Assembly: GCA_020284085.1 (NCBI GenBank)
Contig: JACEVL010000080.1
Span: forward strand, 1,294,035-1,358,034
Source of the DNA: Aporrectodea caliginosa
Taxonomy: Eukaryota > Annelida > Clitellata > Crassiclitellata > Lumbricidae
Length of the DNA stretch: 64,000 nucleotides
Direction of reading: 5' to 3'
Position 1 is the stretch's first letter, and every line of letters starts with the position of its first letter. Positions 51,778 through 63,300 of this stretch are shown in pieces. A model generated the notes under the pieces. It searched no databases. It was not told the DNA's origin and saw nothing but the letters and a program-made list of their open reading frames with translations. Both the position numbers and the translations under genes were made by a program.

Positions 51778-51957
51778 CAGGGATGGGCAAATTACTCTGA
51801 AAAATTTAATTGAATTACAAATTACAAATTACTTTGGGATATGAAATGTAATTTCAAATTACAAAAATACATGGGAAATGTAATTGAATTACAAATTTAC
51901 AAATTGCGCAATTTCAAGTAATTTCAATTACGTAATTTCAGTTACTGCCCATCCCTG
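51778..51957. mobile_element. 180 bp hAT MITE with paralogous empty site
   Basis: Ends CAGGGATGGGCA and TGCCCATCCCTG, flanked by CTTATGAA and CTTATGAT, an 8 bp duplication matching 7 of 8 and fitting the hAT preference nTnnnnAn. The interior is built of TAATTGAATTACAAATT-like repeats. The uninterrupted site is seen at about 9968-9992. Confidence 0.92.
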
Positions 51958-52186
51958 CTTATGATGAGGCTTCTGCCTTACCGTATAAGTTTGCGTAGCG
52001 CAGAAAACCAGTCTAAGCAAGAATTCTAACTGTATCGCGATGTATAACTGGGTCGCGCTGTCATTTGCAAACGCTTCCCTTAACCGACATCAATTTGATT
52101 GAAAAGATAATTGAGTACACGACTTCCCAAAGAAGTATATTCTGTATTGAACCAGCTGCAATTCGCATTCCGGTATACATGCATCA

Positions 52187-52193
<7 letters not shown>

Positions 52194-52264
<71 letters not shown>
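52194..52264. repeat. (TA)n microsatellite
   Basis: About 35 units. Confidence 0.96.
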
Positions 52265-52266
<2 letters not shown>

Positions 52267-52389
52267 GTTTAATATTGAATCACTAGGTTGACACACCGCA
52301 ACCCATTACATAAAGTAGTATTGCCAGATAAAAAAAGAGGAATGGAAATAATTAATAGTTTTTAAATATCTGTTCCAGCAAAGGACGAC

Positions 52390-53025
52390 TTGGTCAGCGG
52401 GGCAACATCAAACTCCTAAATAAAATCCTTGATATATAATTCCTGTCATCTTTAAGCGGTAGGACAACGTCATGTGGTCTGGGTCGAAGGTCATGGTAGC
52501 GGACAACAGTTGGAGGGAAAATCGATCGAAGCACATGAGTCCTGCATCGGACAACCGATCGTAGTAGTCCGTCTTCGGCGTCGCCCACCATCGCCGCAGC
52601 CCCCCGTGAGTCCAGCGGAAGATAGCCCGATCTTCGCATCCGAGCTAGGAATCTCTCCACGCGGGCCCGATCGTCGGCAGTAGTGAATCCCCACCACGCC
52701 GGAGCCGCATAAAGAAGTTTTGCAACAGTTGTCGCACCAGCGACAGTGTGGAGGGCCCGAGTGGGTAGACCATGGGCCTTTAACATTCTCAGGGCGTAGA
52801 GAGAAATCGAGCATGCACACAGAGCCTCGCCAACATGCGAGGATGCTCGAAGATCATCGGTGATGGTAACCCCTAAGATGTTCAGGGTGGTCACACGTTG
52901 GACCCGGAGGCGGCGGAGGAGGGTCGACGCACCCGCGGCGGATGATCAGCATCTCCCTAGACTTTGACTGGTTGAGCCGAAGATTGTTAGCTCGGGCCCA
53001 AGACGACACATTCTCCATCTCCTCA
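52390..53025 (-). mobile_element. 5'-truncated LINE, C-terminal ORF2 fragment
   Basis: The minus-strand frame ILGVTITDDLRASSHVGEAL, LYALRMLKAHGLPTRALH, LLYAAPAWWGFTTADDRARV and RPRPHDVVLPLKDDRNYISR is the conserved C-terminal region of a non-LTR ORF2. Just upstream (53020-52925) a shifted frame reads MENVSSWARANNLRLNQSKS, the region after the catalytic box. One frameshift near 52910. GC-richer than its surroundings, so perhaps a recent insertion. Confidence 0.8.
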
Positions 53026-54460
53026 CCTTAATAGTGAAGCTTACAATAATTATTATTACCATTATGCAATCAATAGTCAATGTGAATTAAGCATTCTAAA
53101 TATAAAATAAATATAAAAGTTTTTTTCATATTATGGTCAGCTTAAGTACCCACCTATATCAATGAACAACGCTGTGCTTTAGTTTGCATTTACATAAGTA
53201 GTATGAAAACTTCACAAGCCATGGATCGTATACAATATAATACTGTATAAGGCTGCATAACATATAGGCCTACATAAAACTGAATGTAGCCTGCTCCGAA
53301 TTTCATTGTATGCATGCAAAAACATTCAACATGGCGTATGCGCTGTTTGAAGTGTCTATAGGGGCAAATTCTTTAATAGTGAGGCTTACAATAATTATTA
53401 TTACCACAGCTGACATGGCGTCTGACATCTTGCTACGGTTGTTGAGCAGTACATGGAAGGTGAGTGTAATGTAATGTAAATCTTCGCAAATTTCTCAGCG
53501 CCCACAAAAGCCACGTCAGGGAGACCAGCTTATTCACCGGCGCTATATCAAATCAAGTCCGCAATAGCCAAACTCCTCTGTTCGTTTCGGTGCCAGGTCA
53601 AAATCACAGTGTAAGGATGAGAGAAAGTTTAAACCTAAGCGTATACACAAGCAGAAAATGTGAGTTGGTGGTGGCATTTGTATAAGTAACCACAAAAGTC
53701 CACACGTTAGAAACCATTTTAGACCTAAGATCCACTCTACAAGCAGACAACCTCACATATTGACCACCTTTTGAAGCCTAACATAGGCCTATAAGACTGC
53801 AGGCTGGCTGGTATTGGTATTTCTGTTTAAATATAGCCTTGATCCACTTCTGATTGTCGGCAGGCAAGTCGTTCTTTACATGCACTCCCTCCCCAAGACG
53901 ATCGCTATTTCATCTCACCTGTAGGCCCTATTATAATAGCCTACTTTTAAAGAACACATAATTTTTTTATTGACTCAGTCTTCACTACTTTTTCTTTTTC
54001 TCTAATCAGCACGAGGCTGGACTCTTAATGTGACATTAGTTAACCTACTTTTTTATTGCAACAAGTTGCTCCTGTGTGAGCTTGGATTTATTGAATAAAA
54101 GAATATTGATTTTGATATTCGACAGAACCTGAGCGAAATGTGTTTACGACGCATAGTAAATAAAGTCGATACACATCTGGCACCCGTTGCTGAGAGGAAC
54201 CTTTTAATAGTCAGAAGAGCAGTCAATACCACAGCTCAGCCAACTTACTTACGGTGGATGAGTAATGCATGCAATGTAAATGTAAGGATGTAAGAAAGCT
54301 AATCTGAATATTCAGCAGTCAACATTTGCATCTGAAGGAATCAGGGCACTACTGTACTTTCGGTAGTTTGCAATAGCACCAAGTGTTTAGATTGGCAGAC
54401 TCCGGCTGTTTGAGATTTAGCAGTCTGTGTGGACAGCTATTTTTCGAAAAAAGGACGATA
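53026..54460. other. Intergenic with repeat fragments
   Basis: A 35 bp direct repeat (TTAATAGTGARGCTTACAAT core) occurs at 53028 and 53371. A LINE 3' fragment in inverse orientation lies at 53463-53605 (matches 38211-38335), and a LINE/SINE-like tail at 54058-54115 matches 20625-20690. No gene. Confidence 0.5.
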
Positions 54461-54464
54461 TCCG

Positions 54465-54750
54465 GAGCTAGGTCGACGAACTAATCGCTAGAGCAGATGA
54501 GTTAGGAAGAGAACAGGACGAGGCATTTATTGTTCGTCCGCGTCAATCAGTGAAATTTCCTTTCGAAACAACAGATTCAAAAGAAGTTTTATAGAAAATA
54601 ATCCTAAAAAGAGCAGATTAGAAAGAGAGGACGAGGGATTCATTGTTTGTTAGCGTCAATCAATCGAAGTTTCTTTCGAAGCAACAGATTTAAGAGAATT
54701 TCTACAGAGCTCCAACAACAGCGTTTTGGGACAAATCATAGGTAATATTT
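54465..54750 (+). pseudogene. Relic of TRIM exon 1 end, internally duplicated
   Basis: Two degenerate copies of the last part of TRIM exon 1 lie in tandem (54465-54592 and 54605-54740). The first reads like DELIARADELGREQDEAFIV then SKEVL; the second like FIV, RQSIEVSFEATDLREFLQ and ends GTAATATTTACC, matching the exon-end splice donor of B and D. RING, B-boxes and kelch exon are absent. It is the oldest-looking member of the family here. Confidence 0.65.
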
Positions 54751-55300
54751 ACCAAAATATTTGATGGTGTAGTGTAATTCTAATAAATTGTTTTAAAAAG
54801 CACAGGAAGTAGCTTTGTTTGGCAATCACTTTGCACGTCGTCTACGAATAGAGTTAACTATCAGGATTTAATGGTCGCCTGTTGAACGCATGGTTGAAAG
54901 TAACTAGTTAGCTGAACTAGAACCCTGCTAGAGACGTCTCTACTTCAATTTTCAGCAACAGGTAGGTAAATTCGGTGATTATGACGCTGATGCAGATGAT
55001 GATAATGATGATGGCGGTGATAATGATGATGATGACAGATAGAACGGCATTCCAGCACATTTTTAAATGTTTGTCGAATAATTTTAGAAAATGTGTGGTA
55101 ACCACATTATAATTACACTTTTTTTAAGTACTAAAAGGCGCTATGGCGAGAAACATACCTGAGACATAATATTATACAAGGTCAAATGATGAAGAACCAA
55201 TACTTCCATACCTCATTGTTGGTCAATGGAACTGAAAGCAGATCACCACCATTAGCATGCGTAGAATGGTAAAACAGTTACTGTATTATGTTATATTCAC
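54751..55300. other. Intergenic
   Basis: Weak repeat shared with 25905-25980 at about 54765-54830; degenerate ATG microsatellite at 54985-55035. No gene. Confidence 0.4.
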
Positions 55301-55429
55301 GTATTTTTAATTCTTACCAGTTATTCTACTTTTTGTGCATTTAATTTGGGCCGTGACTGTATTTTATTTAGGCCTAATTCGATATCTAGGAAGATATCTA
55401 GCAACAGCGATGCCTATCATGCTGCTAAA

Positions 55430-55860
55430 TAGTGTGGAAATATTGCTTTCCAAGATGGCGGCCAATATGGCCGCCAAAACACAAAATGGCTATATCTCAG
55501 CCCATGGGTTAGGGATGACGGCCATATTGGCTTGGAAAGTAACATTTCCACACTATTCCCACTGCAATCGCTAGATTCCTTGACCCTAAGTATATTAAAT
55601 TCGACACTTCATTTGTCATTGTAGCATATATCTGAGCTGAGTTAAACCGAAGTTTGTGTTTTGGCGGCCACATTGGCCGCCATCTTGGATAGTACTATTT
55701 CTACACTATTGCCACTGTGGTATTTCGATTCCTTGACCCTAAAAATATTGCATTCGACACTTTCTTTGTTATTTTAGCCTACCAATAAGCTGAAATATAC
55801 AAATTTTTGGGTTTAGGCGGCCATATTGGCCGCCATCTTCGAAAGTGACCTCTCTACAAT
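55430..55860. repeat. Satellite-like tandem repeat with GGCGGCC palindromes
   Basis: About three diverged units, period roughly 170-175 bp. Each has a near-palindrome GGCGGCCATATTGGCCGCC followed by ATCTT, then CACTATTGCCACTG, GATTCCTTGACCCTAA and ATTCGACACTT. The AAGATGGCGGC word matches the YY1 consensus. Flanks diverge by 55880. Confidence 0.8.
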
Positions 55861-55879
55861 TAGGAAAGTAATAAAACTC

Positions 55880-56224
55880 AACTGCATGATAGAATCAACA
55901 CTTCATTTCTAATTGCAGCATAATTATGCGCTAAATCTTCTATAAATACATCTTCATTATGAACAAAAAAGTAGTGACGTCGAGGCCAAAGTGGGGTAGA
56001 TTTGACGCTCTCTATTGCATTTCAACAGTTCTATTTATACCTATTGGGAAGGGGCGCCAGAGCATGCACTTCCTGGGGACCTGCAGGCGTCCTCCCCTAG
56101 AACATATCATCTTCTGCGCTTGTCATCGGCCATGTCTGTCCCCACGATTGACTTCTCCGTCATTTTGACGGATTATTTAGTCGAAATGCCGAAGTTTCTC
56201 AGTAACTTCGGACATGTTGGAGAT
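55880..56224. other. Intergenic, nothing recognised
   Basis: No supported feature. Confidence 0.4.
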
Positions 56225-56483
56225 TTCTGCTGCTAGGTTTGCGTGCCGAACTTATTCGTTAGTTTTTGCCAAGGACTTTGTGTGCTTCGAACCTCAGCCT
56301 TACGGTCTTCCTCCTGCCCTGCGAGCGGCTAACTCAATTGACTCCTTCAAATCTGGACTCAAGACTTATATGTTCTCTAAGGCCTACCCTGTTGTTAGTT
56401 GACTGTGAGGCGCCCTTGTAACGGCATGGCTGTGTTACGGCGCCATATTAAATTGTCACTGTTATTATTATTATTATTATTTG
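56225..56483 (+). mobile_element. LINE 3' end with (TTA)n tail
   Basis: ALRAANSIDSFKSGLKTY and FSKAYPVVS with a stop, then GAGGCGCCCTTGTAACGGCA and (TTA)n; closely matches 42145-42447. The upstream part of the element is absent or too decayed. Confidence 0.75.
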
Positions 56484-57480
56484 ATGGTATTTTGTTCGCA
56501 AGTTGACTTGGTTCATATGACTGCATAAGGCCCATCCTTCTGATGTGTAAGGTCGAACCTCAGCCTTACGGACCGAGTACGCCGCCTTTATCCGAGTGTT
56601 TTCGTCTCGGTGGAGGACGACCGACGCGGGTCATTGGAGTGACCTCGACCTTCAGTCAATGGACGAGCTTCAATCGACCGACCGACCCACGACGAATGCC
56701 TTTCTAGGTACTCCTTAGTGCCTCGACGAATAGCCGAATGTGCGTTATCTTCTACCAGTGAGGGAGTGCTCGTCGACATCGTCACCGTGTTTGCGAACGC
56801 TGTCACCTGTGGCCGCTCTACTCTATCGGCGCAACTTGGGTCAGAGACTCTGAACATCCACGACATCTTCATCTGTCGACGGGAATCCGTTGGTTGGTTT
56901 CACGCGTGTGCGTGGGTCCTCCATTGGTGACTCTTCTAGCTTACTGTGCATTGATTTGCTAACTGATGTAGCCTAATAGTGTCGCTCGTAATGATACTTA
57001 TCATCATAATAAGCTAGCGCAGAGAGCGCTTCTGAGTAGATATCTTGAAGAGACGCTAAATAAATTATCAGAATGAAAACCGCGTACTCCCGACAGGAAA
57101 GACGGACGAGAACAGGGCGCGAGACGCTAAAGCCAACAAGAGGTCCCCTAAGACCTACATGTACGGCGTCCTACCGACAGCGTGTGCGGACATTTCCCCG
57201 TCAATATAGCAATGCAAATATTTTAAATGAAACAATGTCCCTATGGCGTTCAATTTCGCCACAGGAGGCTTACGTGTCAACTGTCCTTGGTAGTGCAACG
57301 TTTTCCGGCAGGATTGGTCAAAATCGGGGCACTTCTCGTGTTTTAGGAGTATCAGCTTTATTTACGGCCTCAATTACAATAAATTATCTGTAATAACGAA
57401 TGAAGAAGTTTTGTGAGACTATTTCACAAGTCTTAAGTTACTAGCCATTCCGAAATGGCGGACTAACCCAGGCAAAACTC
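56484..57480. other. Intergenic, nothing recognised
   Basis: Open frames at 56588-56872 (minus), 56718-56930 and 57073-57393 (plus) show no domain or paralogue and are not called as genes. Confidence 0.4.
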
Positions 57481-57691
57481 CCATGCTCCTCCTTTCTTTA
57501 ATAAGATATTCTATGCCTACCTAAGTAGACTGCAGCGCGCTTTGATTTCATTCAATATCTAGAGCCTTTGTAATTATTTCAGTTAATCCATTATCGTAAA
57601 AATTACATTGATGGTGGAAAACTACCATTTAATTTTCATCGCAGCAGTTTTCAAGATTGTCCTTCTCCGTTGATTCTCAGGAAAAGTGAAG
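57480..57691 (+). promoter_or_regulatory. Upstream region of RING-CARD gene
   Basis: CCTACCTAAGTAGACTGCAG and GCTTTGATTTCATTCAA match the upstream blocks of genes A and D, so this gene shares its leader with the TRIM-kelch family. Confidence 0.5.
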
Positions 57692-58356
57692 ATGGCGGAA
57701 GCAGGAGAAAAAGCTGAAGAACAACTCCAAGAAATAACTCGATGTCTAATCTGCATGCGTGTATTCAATGATCCAAGAGTGTTGTTGCCATGCATTCACA
57801 CTTTCTGCTTTGAATGCCTAAAATGCACATCAGAATCGGCGCAGATGAAGCCAGGAGACAAGATGCCTTGTCTGTTGTGTCGGAAAGAGTTCATCATACC
57901 AGCGGATGGAATGACAGGTGTACATAAAATTTATTCATGTTAAACCTTAGTACCTTAATGACTTAATGACTTAACAACCTAATGACTCAACGCCTTAATG
58001 ACTCAACGACTATATGGCTGAATAATGACTTAATGGTCATTTTTTTCAACGAGCAATTTGTTTATTTTTAGTCTCAAGTGGACCAGACGTAATGGACTTA
58101 AGAGATCGAATAGAAGCGAACAAGGAGCTGATCACGGATCGTCTTGATCCAGACTTTGGACTCCTTGATAAACTCCTTGCCAGTGGATCACTGACGAGGT
58201 CGGAGTTCACCAAGGTCAAGGCCGTCCCAGACTCATTTGGAAGGAGTGAGAAACTTCTGGAATATGTTTCCGACAAAGGCATCTACGAAAAGTTCGTGGA
58301 TGCCCTCAGAGACACACAGCAGCTTCACTTAGTGAACTTCATCTTGAGCAATGGAG
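57692..58356 (+). CDS. RING-CARD protein, first two exons (5' end of gene)
   Basis: Exon 1 (57692-57917) starts at ATG 57692 (MAEAGEKAEE) and encodes a RING with all eight ligands (CLIC, CIHTFCFEC, CLLC). It has one extra Leu relative to the TRIM copies. It ends GACAG|GTGTAC in phase 1. Exon 2 (58072-58356) follows a TTTTTAG acceptor; the join gives VSSGPDV then a CARD (MDLRDRIEANKELITDRLDP, LLEYVSDKGIYEKF), ending GGAG|GTAAGC, again phase 1. So the RING continues in frame into a CARD rather than B-boxes. Sequence just past the donor still resembles TRIM coding sequence, suggesting the donor arose inside an old TRIM exon. Later exons are not seen before the gypsy element at 58493; they may lie beyond the window or be lost. 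A RING-CARD ligase acting on CARD signalling is an inference. Confidence 0.7.
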
Positions 58357-58492
58357 GTAAGCACTGATGCTTGGGCCTTAGATAATGGCGCTTAGTAAAT
58401 GTATAATAACAATTTAAATAATATCCCTTTTCTGCCGTTGAAACAATACTCGGTATTCCATTTGTATAATCTAATCTGATCTAATAACATAT

Positions 58493-58927
58493 TGTTGCGG
58501 GTTCCCCTCAGCTATAATAAAGCTCAAACTCGTTGTCTAGTTTCAAAAGTATAATTCTCGACAAAAAGACAAATTAAACGATACATTACCGACCCGTAGA
58601 CAAGGGTGGAAAACGGTTCACTCTATTGTAGCAAGACCGTCAACGAAACAAAGTCTTCAACACAGCAACAGGCTGACGACATACCAAACTCAAGCAACCT
58701 TGAGTAACCAAGAAAAGTGGAACTTGCCACGAAAACGAACTTGACTAACATGCGCCCGGAAGATCTCAGACAAGACGAACTGTATCATCGGAGACTTCGA
58801 AAACGCTCCTTACGCCATCTCCTTATATAGGAGAATTTCCCGCTAGATGTCTCCCCTTAGCTAAGGAAACCTACCCAAGCATATTCCTTGCCCATCCCAG
58901 GACTAGTTAAGCCATGGGATCCCAACA
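58493..58927 (-). repeat. 3' LTR of Gmr1-type gypsy element
   Basis: 435 bp from TGTTGCGGG to GATCCCAACA, the inverted ends of an LTR. The minus-strand polypurine-like AAGTCCGGGGG abuts it. The 5' LTR lies beyond 64000. Confidence 0.8.
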
Positions 58928-59109
58928 TACCCCCGGACTTCCAAAAAGGCAAAAACCAGAAGGGTTTTTGACTTAACTAACTAACATGCACATAAAACAA
59001 ATATCGCAATCAAAATCAAAAATCTATATACACAAATACATTATTATACAAAACAAAAACATTTAATCTAGACACACTTAGACGTGCATCTACGTCTCCC
59101 TAAGCATGA

Positions 59110-60330
59110 TCATTCACTATTTATCAACGACGGACGACTTAACAAATCCGGCAGGAGATTCTCTCTCCCCGGACGATGCCGAATGTCCAGAGCGTACTTT
59201 TGTAGCTCCAAACTCCATCGCAGTAACTTATCATTGGAGTTCGCCATCGAGTTTAGGAAAGTGAGTGGGCTATGGTCAGTAAAGACCACCACCGGTGCAG
59301 AACCAAAATATACGGAGAATGTCCGTATCGCCGTTACCAGAGCCAACGCCTCCTTCTCCACGGTCGAATAGCGTCTCTCGTGCGTCCGAAGCTTGCGGCT
59401 GTAATAACATACAGGATGCTCGACGTCCTCGTACATCTGGAACAAGCATGCTCCCACACACACCTGCGAAGCATCAACAGCAACGAAAAACGGTCGATTA
59501 TAATCAGGCGGTTTAAGAATTGGTTTGGACGTCAATCTTGATTTCAAATCAACAAAAGCCCTTTCTGCTTCAGCAGACCACACAAACTTATTACCTTTCT
59601 TCAGAATTTCAGTAAAAGGATTCGTCAAATATGCAAAATGTGGCAAATATCTTCTGTAGTAACTTGCCAACCCATACAAAGACTGCAATTGTTTCTTATT
59701 AGTCGGTGTTGGAAAGTTAAGCATTACTTCCACCTTTTGTGAACGTGGAGACACAATTCCCCGACCCACATGATGACCCAAGAAATCCACCTCAGCATCA
59801 ACAAATACACACTTCTTCACATTCAAAGTCAAATTAGCATTTTGCACACGTTGCAACACCTGTTGTAGATGAACCATGTGATCAGACCATGCCATACTGA
59901 AAATAATGACATCATCAAGATATGCATCACAGAAAGACTCCAAGCCTGCAAAAACCTTCTGAACTAATCTACTGAATGAACTTGGTGCATTTCGAAGACC
60001 AAAAGCCATGTATTTCCATTGGAAATGTCCATTAGGTGTAACAAAAGCTGTACATTCAACCGCTGATGGCGCTATAGGAATTTGCCAGTACCCTTTTGTC
60101 ATATCCAATTTTGTAAGAAATTTCGCCTGCCCAACTTTATTTATGAGAGTTTCCACTCGAGGCATCGGAAATGGAACAGGTATAGTAACTGCATTCAGTT
60201 TCCTGAAGTCAGTACACAACCTTAGTGTACCATCGGGTTTTGGAACCAACACTATTGGTGCCGCCCACGGACTCTCAGATTCCTCAATTATGCCCAATTG
60301 CAACAACTCCTCTATTTCCTCGTTTACCAA
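59110..60330 (-). CDS. pol: Gypsy reverse transcriptase and RNase H
   Basis: About 400 codons. The reverse transcriptase has PKPDGTLRLCTDFRKLN, LTKLDMTKGYWQIP, FGLRNAPSSFSRL and the catalytic YLDD. Next come the connection region and RNase H (FVAVDASQVCVGACLFQ, FTDHSPLTFL). The frame ends soon after the usual HRPGRENLLPDLLSR. Apart from a frameshift separating it from the upstream frame near 60331-60345, it is intact. It is the last domain before the 3' LTR. Confidence 0.9.
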   Translation of the reverse strand: MVNEEIEELLQLGIIEESESPWAAPIVLVPKPDGTLRLCTDFRKLNAVTIPVPFPMPRVETLINKVGQAKFLTKLDMTKGYWQIPIAPSAVECTAFVTPNGHFQWKYMAFGLRNAPSSFSRLVQKVFAGLESFCDAYLDDVIIFSMAWSDHMVHLQQVLQRVQNANLTLNVKKCVFVDAEVDFLGHHVGRGIVSPRSQKVEVMLNFPTPTNKKQLQSLYGLASYYRRYLPHFAYLTNPFTEILKKGNKFVWSAEAERAFVDLKSRLTSKPILKPPDYNRPFFVAVDASQVCVGACLFQMYEDVEHPVCYYSRKLRTHERRYSTVEKEALALVTAIRTFSVYFGSAPVVVFTDHSPLTFLNSMANSNDKLLRWSLELQKYALDIRHRPGRENLLPDLLSRPSLINSE

Positions 60331-60332
60331 CT

Positions 60333-63300
60333 TTACCTGTCCGGATGAAGTTGATATGGTGACTGCCTCATCGGTCTTACACCGTCCATCAGCTTCACAT
60401 CATGTGACACCACAGTTGTCCTCCCTGGCTTGTCACTAAACACACTCTGAAATTTGCACAACACATTTGTTAAATCATCAATCTGACTCTGATTTAAATG
60501 ATCCATGTTAACAGACTCCAAAAATGATGTAGACACGCCTGTATCAGAAATCAAAACATTCACTTCAGGTTCACTATCAACAACCAACACCTTTTCCCCC
60601 TGCCGTGCCAAATACTTCTTCATGAGGTTCACATGCACAACTATCTTCGCTTTCCTCCGATCCGGAGTACCGACGAGATAATCCCCCTCCCCCAGTCTTT
60701 TCAGTACCTGATAGGGACCACAATACTTTGCTTGTAAGGGTTTACCAATCAAAGGTAACAACAGCAACACTTGTTCACCCTTCTCAAAAGTAACAGACTT
60801 CGCATGCAAATCATACCATTCCTTCGACTTAGATTTATGCACCATTTCATTTTCATTTGCAATTTGTAATGACACCTTAATCTTCTCTCGAAGATCCAAA
60901 ACAAAATCAATCAAATTCGTCTTTTTCAATTCAGGCACAACATCAGTTCGAATCCAACTGTGTTTAACCATTTGTAAGGGCCCTTTCACATCCCTTCCAA
61001 ACATTAAATCAAATGGAGAGAAACCCAATCCCTGCACCGGAACCTCTCTGTATGCAAACAGCACCCAAGGAAGAATTTCATCCCAATCACCCTGAAAAGA
61101 TTCTCCCACAGCTTTCAACATATCCTTTAAAGTATGGTGAAATTTTTCGAGACAGCCATTGGTCTGCGGATGAAATGCACTAGTTCTCAACTGCATTATC
61201 TGACACTCATTCATCAGCAATTGCATCAACTCTGACATAAATTCAGACCCCTGATCAGTTAACACTTCATCAGGAAAACCAAATGTCGAAAACACCGACA
61301 CCAAAGCCTTAGCTACCTCTACCGCTGTGTGCACCTTAAGCGGAAACGCAAACGGAAAATGCGTAGCCAAGTCTATTATCGTCAAGATAAATCTGTTCCC
61401 CGACTTATCACAAATGTCCAAAGGACCAACGATATCCAAAGCAATTCTTGACCATGGTTTATCAACAATCGGCAAATTAATCAATGGCGCTCGAGCTTTT
61501 GTAGCTCCCTTGCCAAGCCTCTGACAAACATCACAAGTACGACAGTATTCTCTAACATACTTGAAAATACCAGGCCAGTAAAAATGCCTCAACACTCTAT
61601 CAAGCGTTTTCTGTGTACCTAAATGTCCACTTGACGGAACATCATGCGCTACACGAATTATCTTAGACCTCAAAGAAATTGGAACGAGTACTTGCGTTCT
61701 ACCGAAACCTTCTGGCTCCAACACACTCCTCCAGACACGAACCAAAACTCCATCACGAACCTCGTAGAAAGACCTCTCGCTTTTTTCCGGAGACCGTGCT
61801 AAATCAAAAAGACAATTGAGACTTTCATCACTGTGTTGCAATTCAATTAATTTGTCCCTCGAACAAAATTCTGAATCTTCAACGTCATTGTTAACACCTT
61901 CAGAAAACAATGTATCAAGTTCTAAATCCATACAGTCATTCACATCAACATTCTTAATTAAAGGAACGTCAATGTTTACAGCGTCCTGTTCCACCACGCT
62001 CGACTGCACAGTCGCACCTAATTTACTTTGCGCCCTCGTGACCACTGCTACCTCTATCGGTTCATTTTGAACGACGTCATTGCCTATCAAAATGTTTATT
62101 CCTTTTGGCAATTTATCAACCAACCCGCAAAGAATAGTCCCAGAAACCAACTCACTTTCCAATTGAATTTCGACCAACGGAACTTTCACCGCTTCTCCAA
62201 CAATCCCTTGAATTAATCTGTCTTCACCCGTTAGAACATAATCGCACGAATTAAGCCCATCCCTGCTAACTATCGACTGTAATGCACCAGAGTCTCTCAG
62301 TAGCACTACATGACGCTGCAAACCTTGTCGTCCGTACATCAGTCCATCCTTAACAAAAGGTCTATACTGTTGATTTATCGTTGAATCGCCCGAATGCAAA
62401 TCTACTAAGCCAACATTATTATCTGCGTAATTTGTATTTGCCTTAGCCAAGTTCCTCTCCCTGAGCTTTTCACAATTTGAAATGCTGTGCGATCTTGCAT
62501 GACAATACGCACAAGATACAGGAGTGCCAAACGCACCTGTATAAGTCCTTGTATTCTTAGGGCTGCCCCAAGAATTTTGACCTCCGCTTCGTTTCACATT
62601 AGCAGTGTCATTTGCCCATCCATTTTCAAATTTAGTTGGAGCTACACTAGCTTTCTTGAACGGTTTGTACAACAAATCATATTCATCTGCCATACGTGCT
62701 GCTTCTGAAAGTGTCGTTACTTTGCGTTCGATTATCCAACGATGTAAATCCCCAGGAAGACAATTCACAAACTGTTCCAATTTGAAAATTTCCAAAGCCT
62801 TATCTAAATCAGACAATGCACCTTCAACTTCCAGCCAACTCTTAAATGGAATATTCAAACGATATGCAAAATTTGAATAAGTTTCAAGATTCCCTTTCTG
62901 CAATTCTCTAAACCTTTTCCTATAAAACTCTGGCACTCTTGAATACGCCGTAAGCAAAGACTTTTTCACAACATCATAGTCCTTACATTGTTCCAATGAG
63001 AGCTCGCCGAAAATTTGTAACGCCTTCCCCGTAAACTTCGTATGGATTAACGACGACCATTTATCTTTCGGAAATTGATGTAGCTCCATGGCTTTTTCAA
63101 ACGACTGCAAATAATGTTCCAAATTTGTGTCGTCAAACCGAGGTACAAATTTTACTGCCGAAGCAATATTAAATTTCGTCGTATACCCAGTTCTTTGTGC
63201 ATTTTCCTCACTCAAACCCTGTGCTCCGTCCTCAAAGTAACCTCCTGTTAATCTTTCAAATGACCCTCCTAATTCTTTCATTTGCAATTGATGCTGTCTC

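Larger units (their letters stand above)
51160..52080 (+). mobile_element. LINE-like C-terminus and 3' region carrying two insertions
   Basis: The frame GQWRKFIRTHRSQVAGVRN with a stop (51178-51237) matches the 9840-10325 copy, here without the internal stop. The following 3' region contains a SINE (about 51276-51590) and a hAT MITE (51778-51957), both absent from the other copy. Confidence 0.6.

Noticed and set aside
55335..55574. 79-codon frame with hydrophobic stretch
   Set aside because: Overlaps the GGCGGCC satellite-like repeat and has no paralogue.
57073..57393. 106-codon open frame
   Set aside because: No recognised motif, no paralogue in the window, basic composition typical of chance frames.
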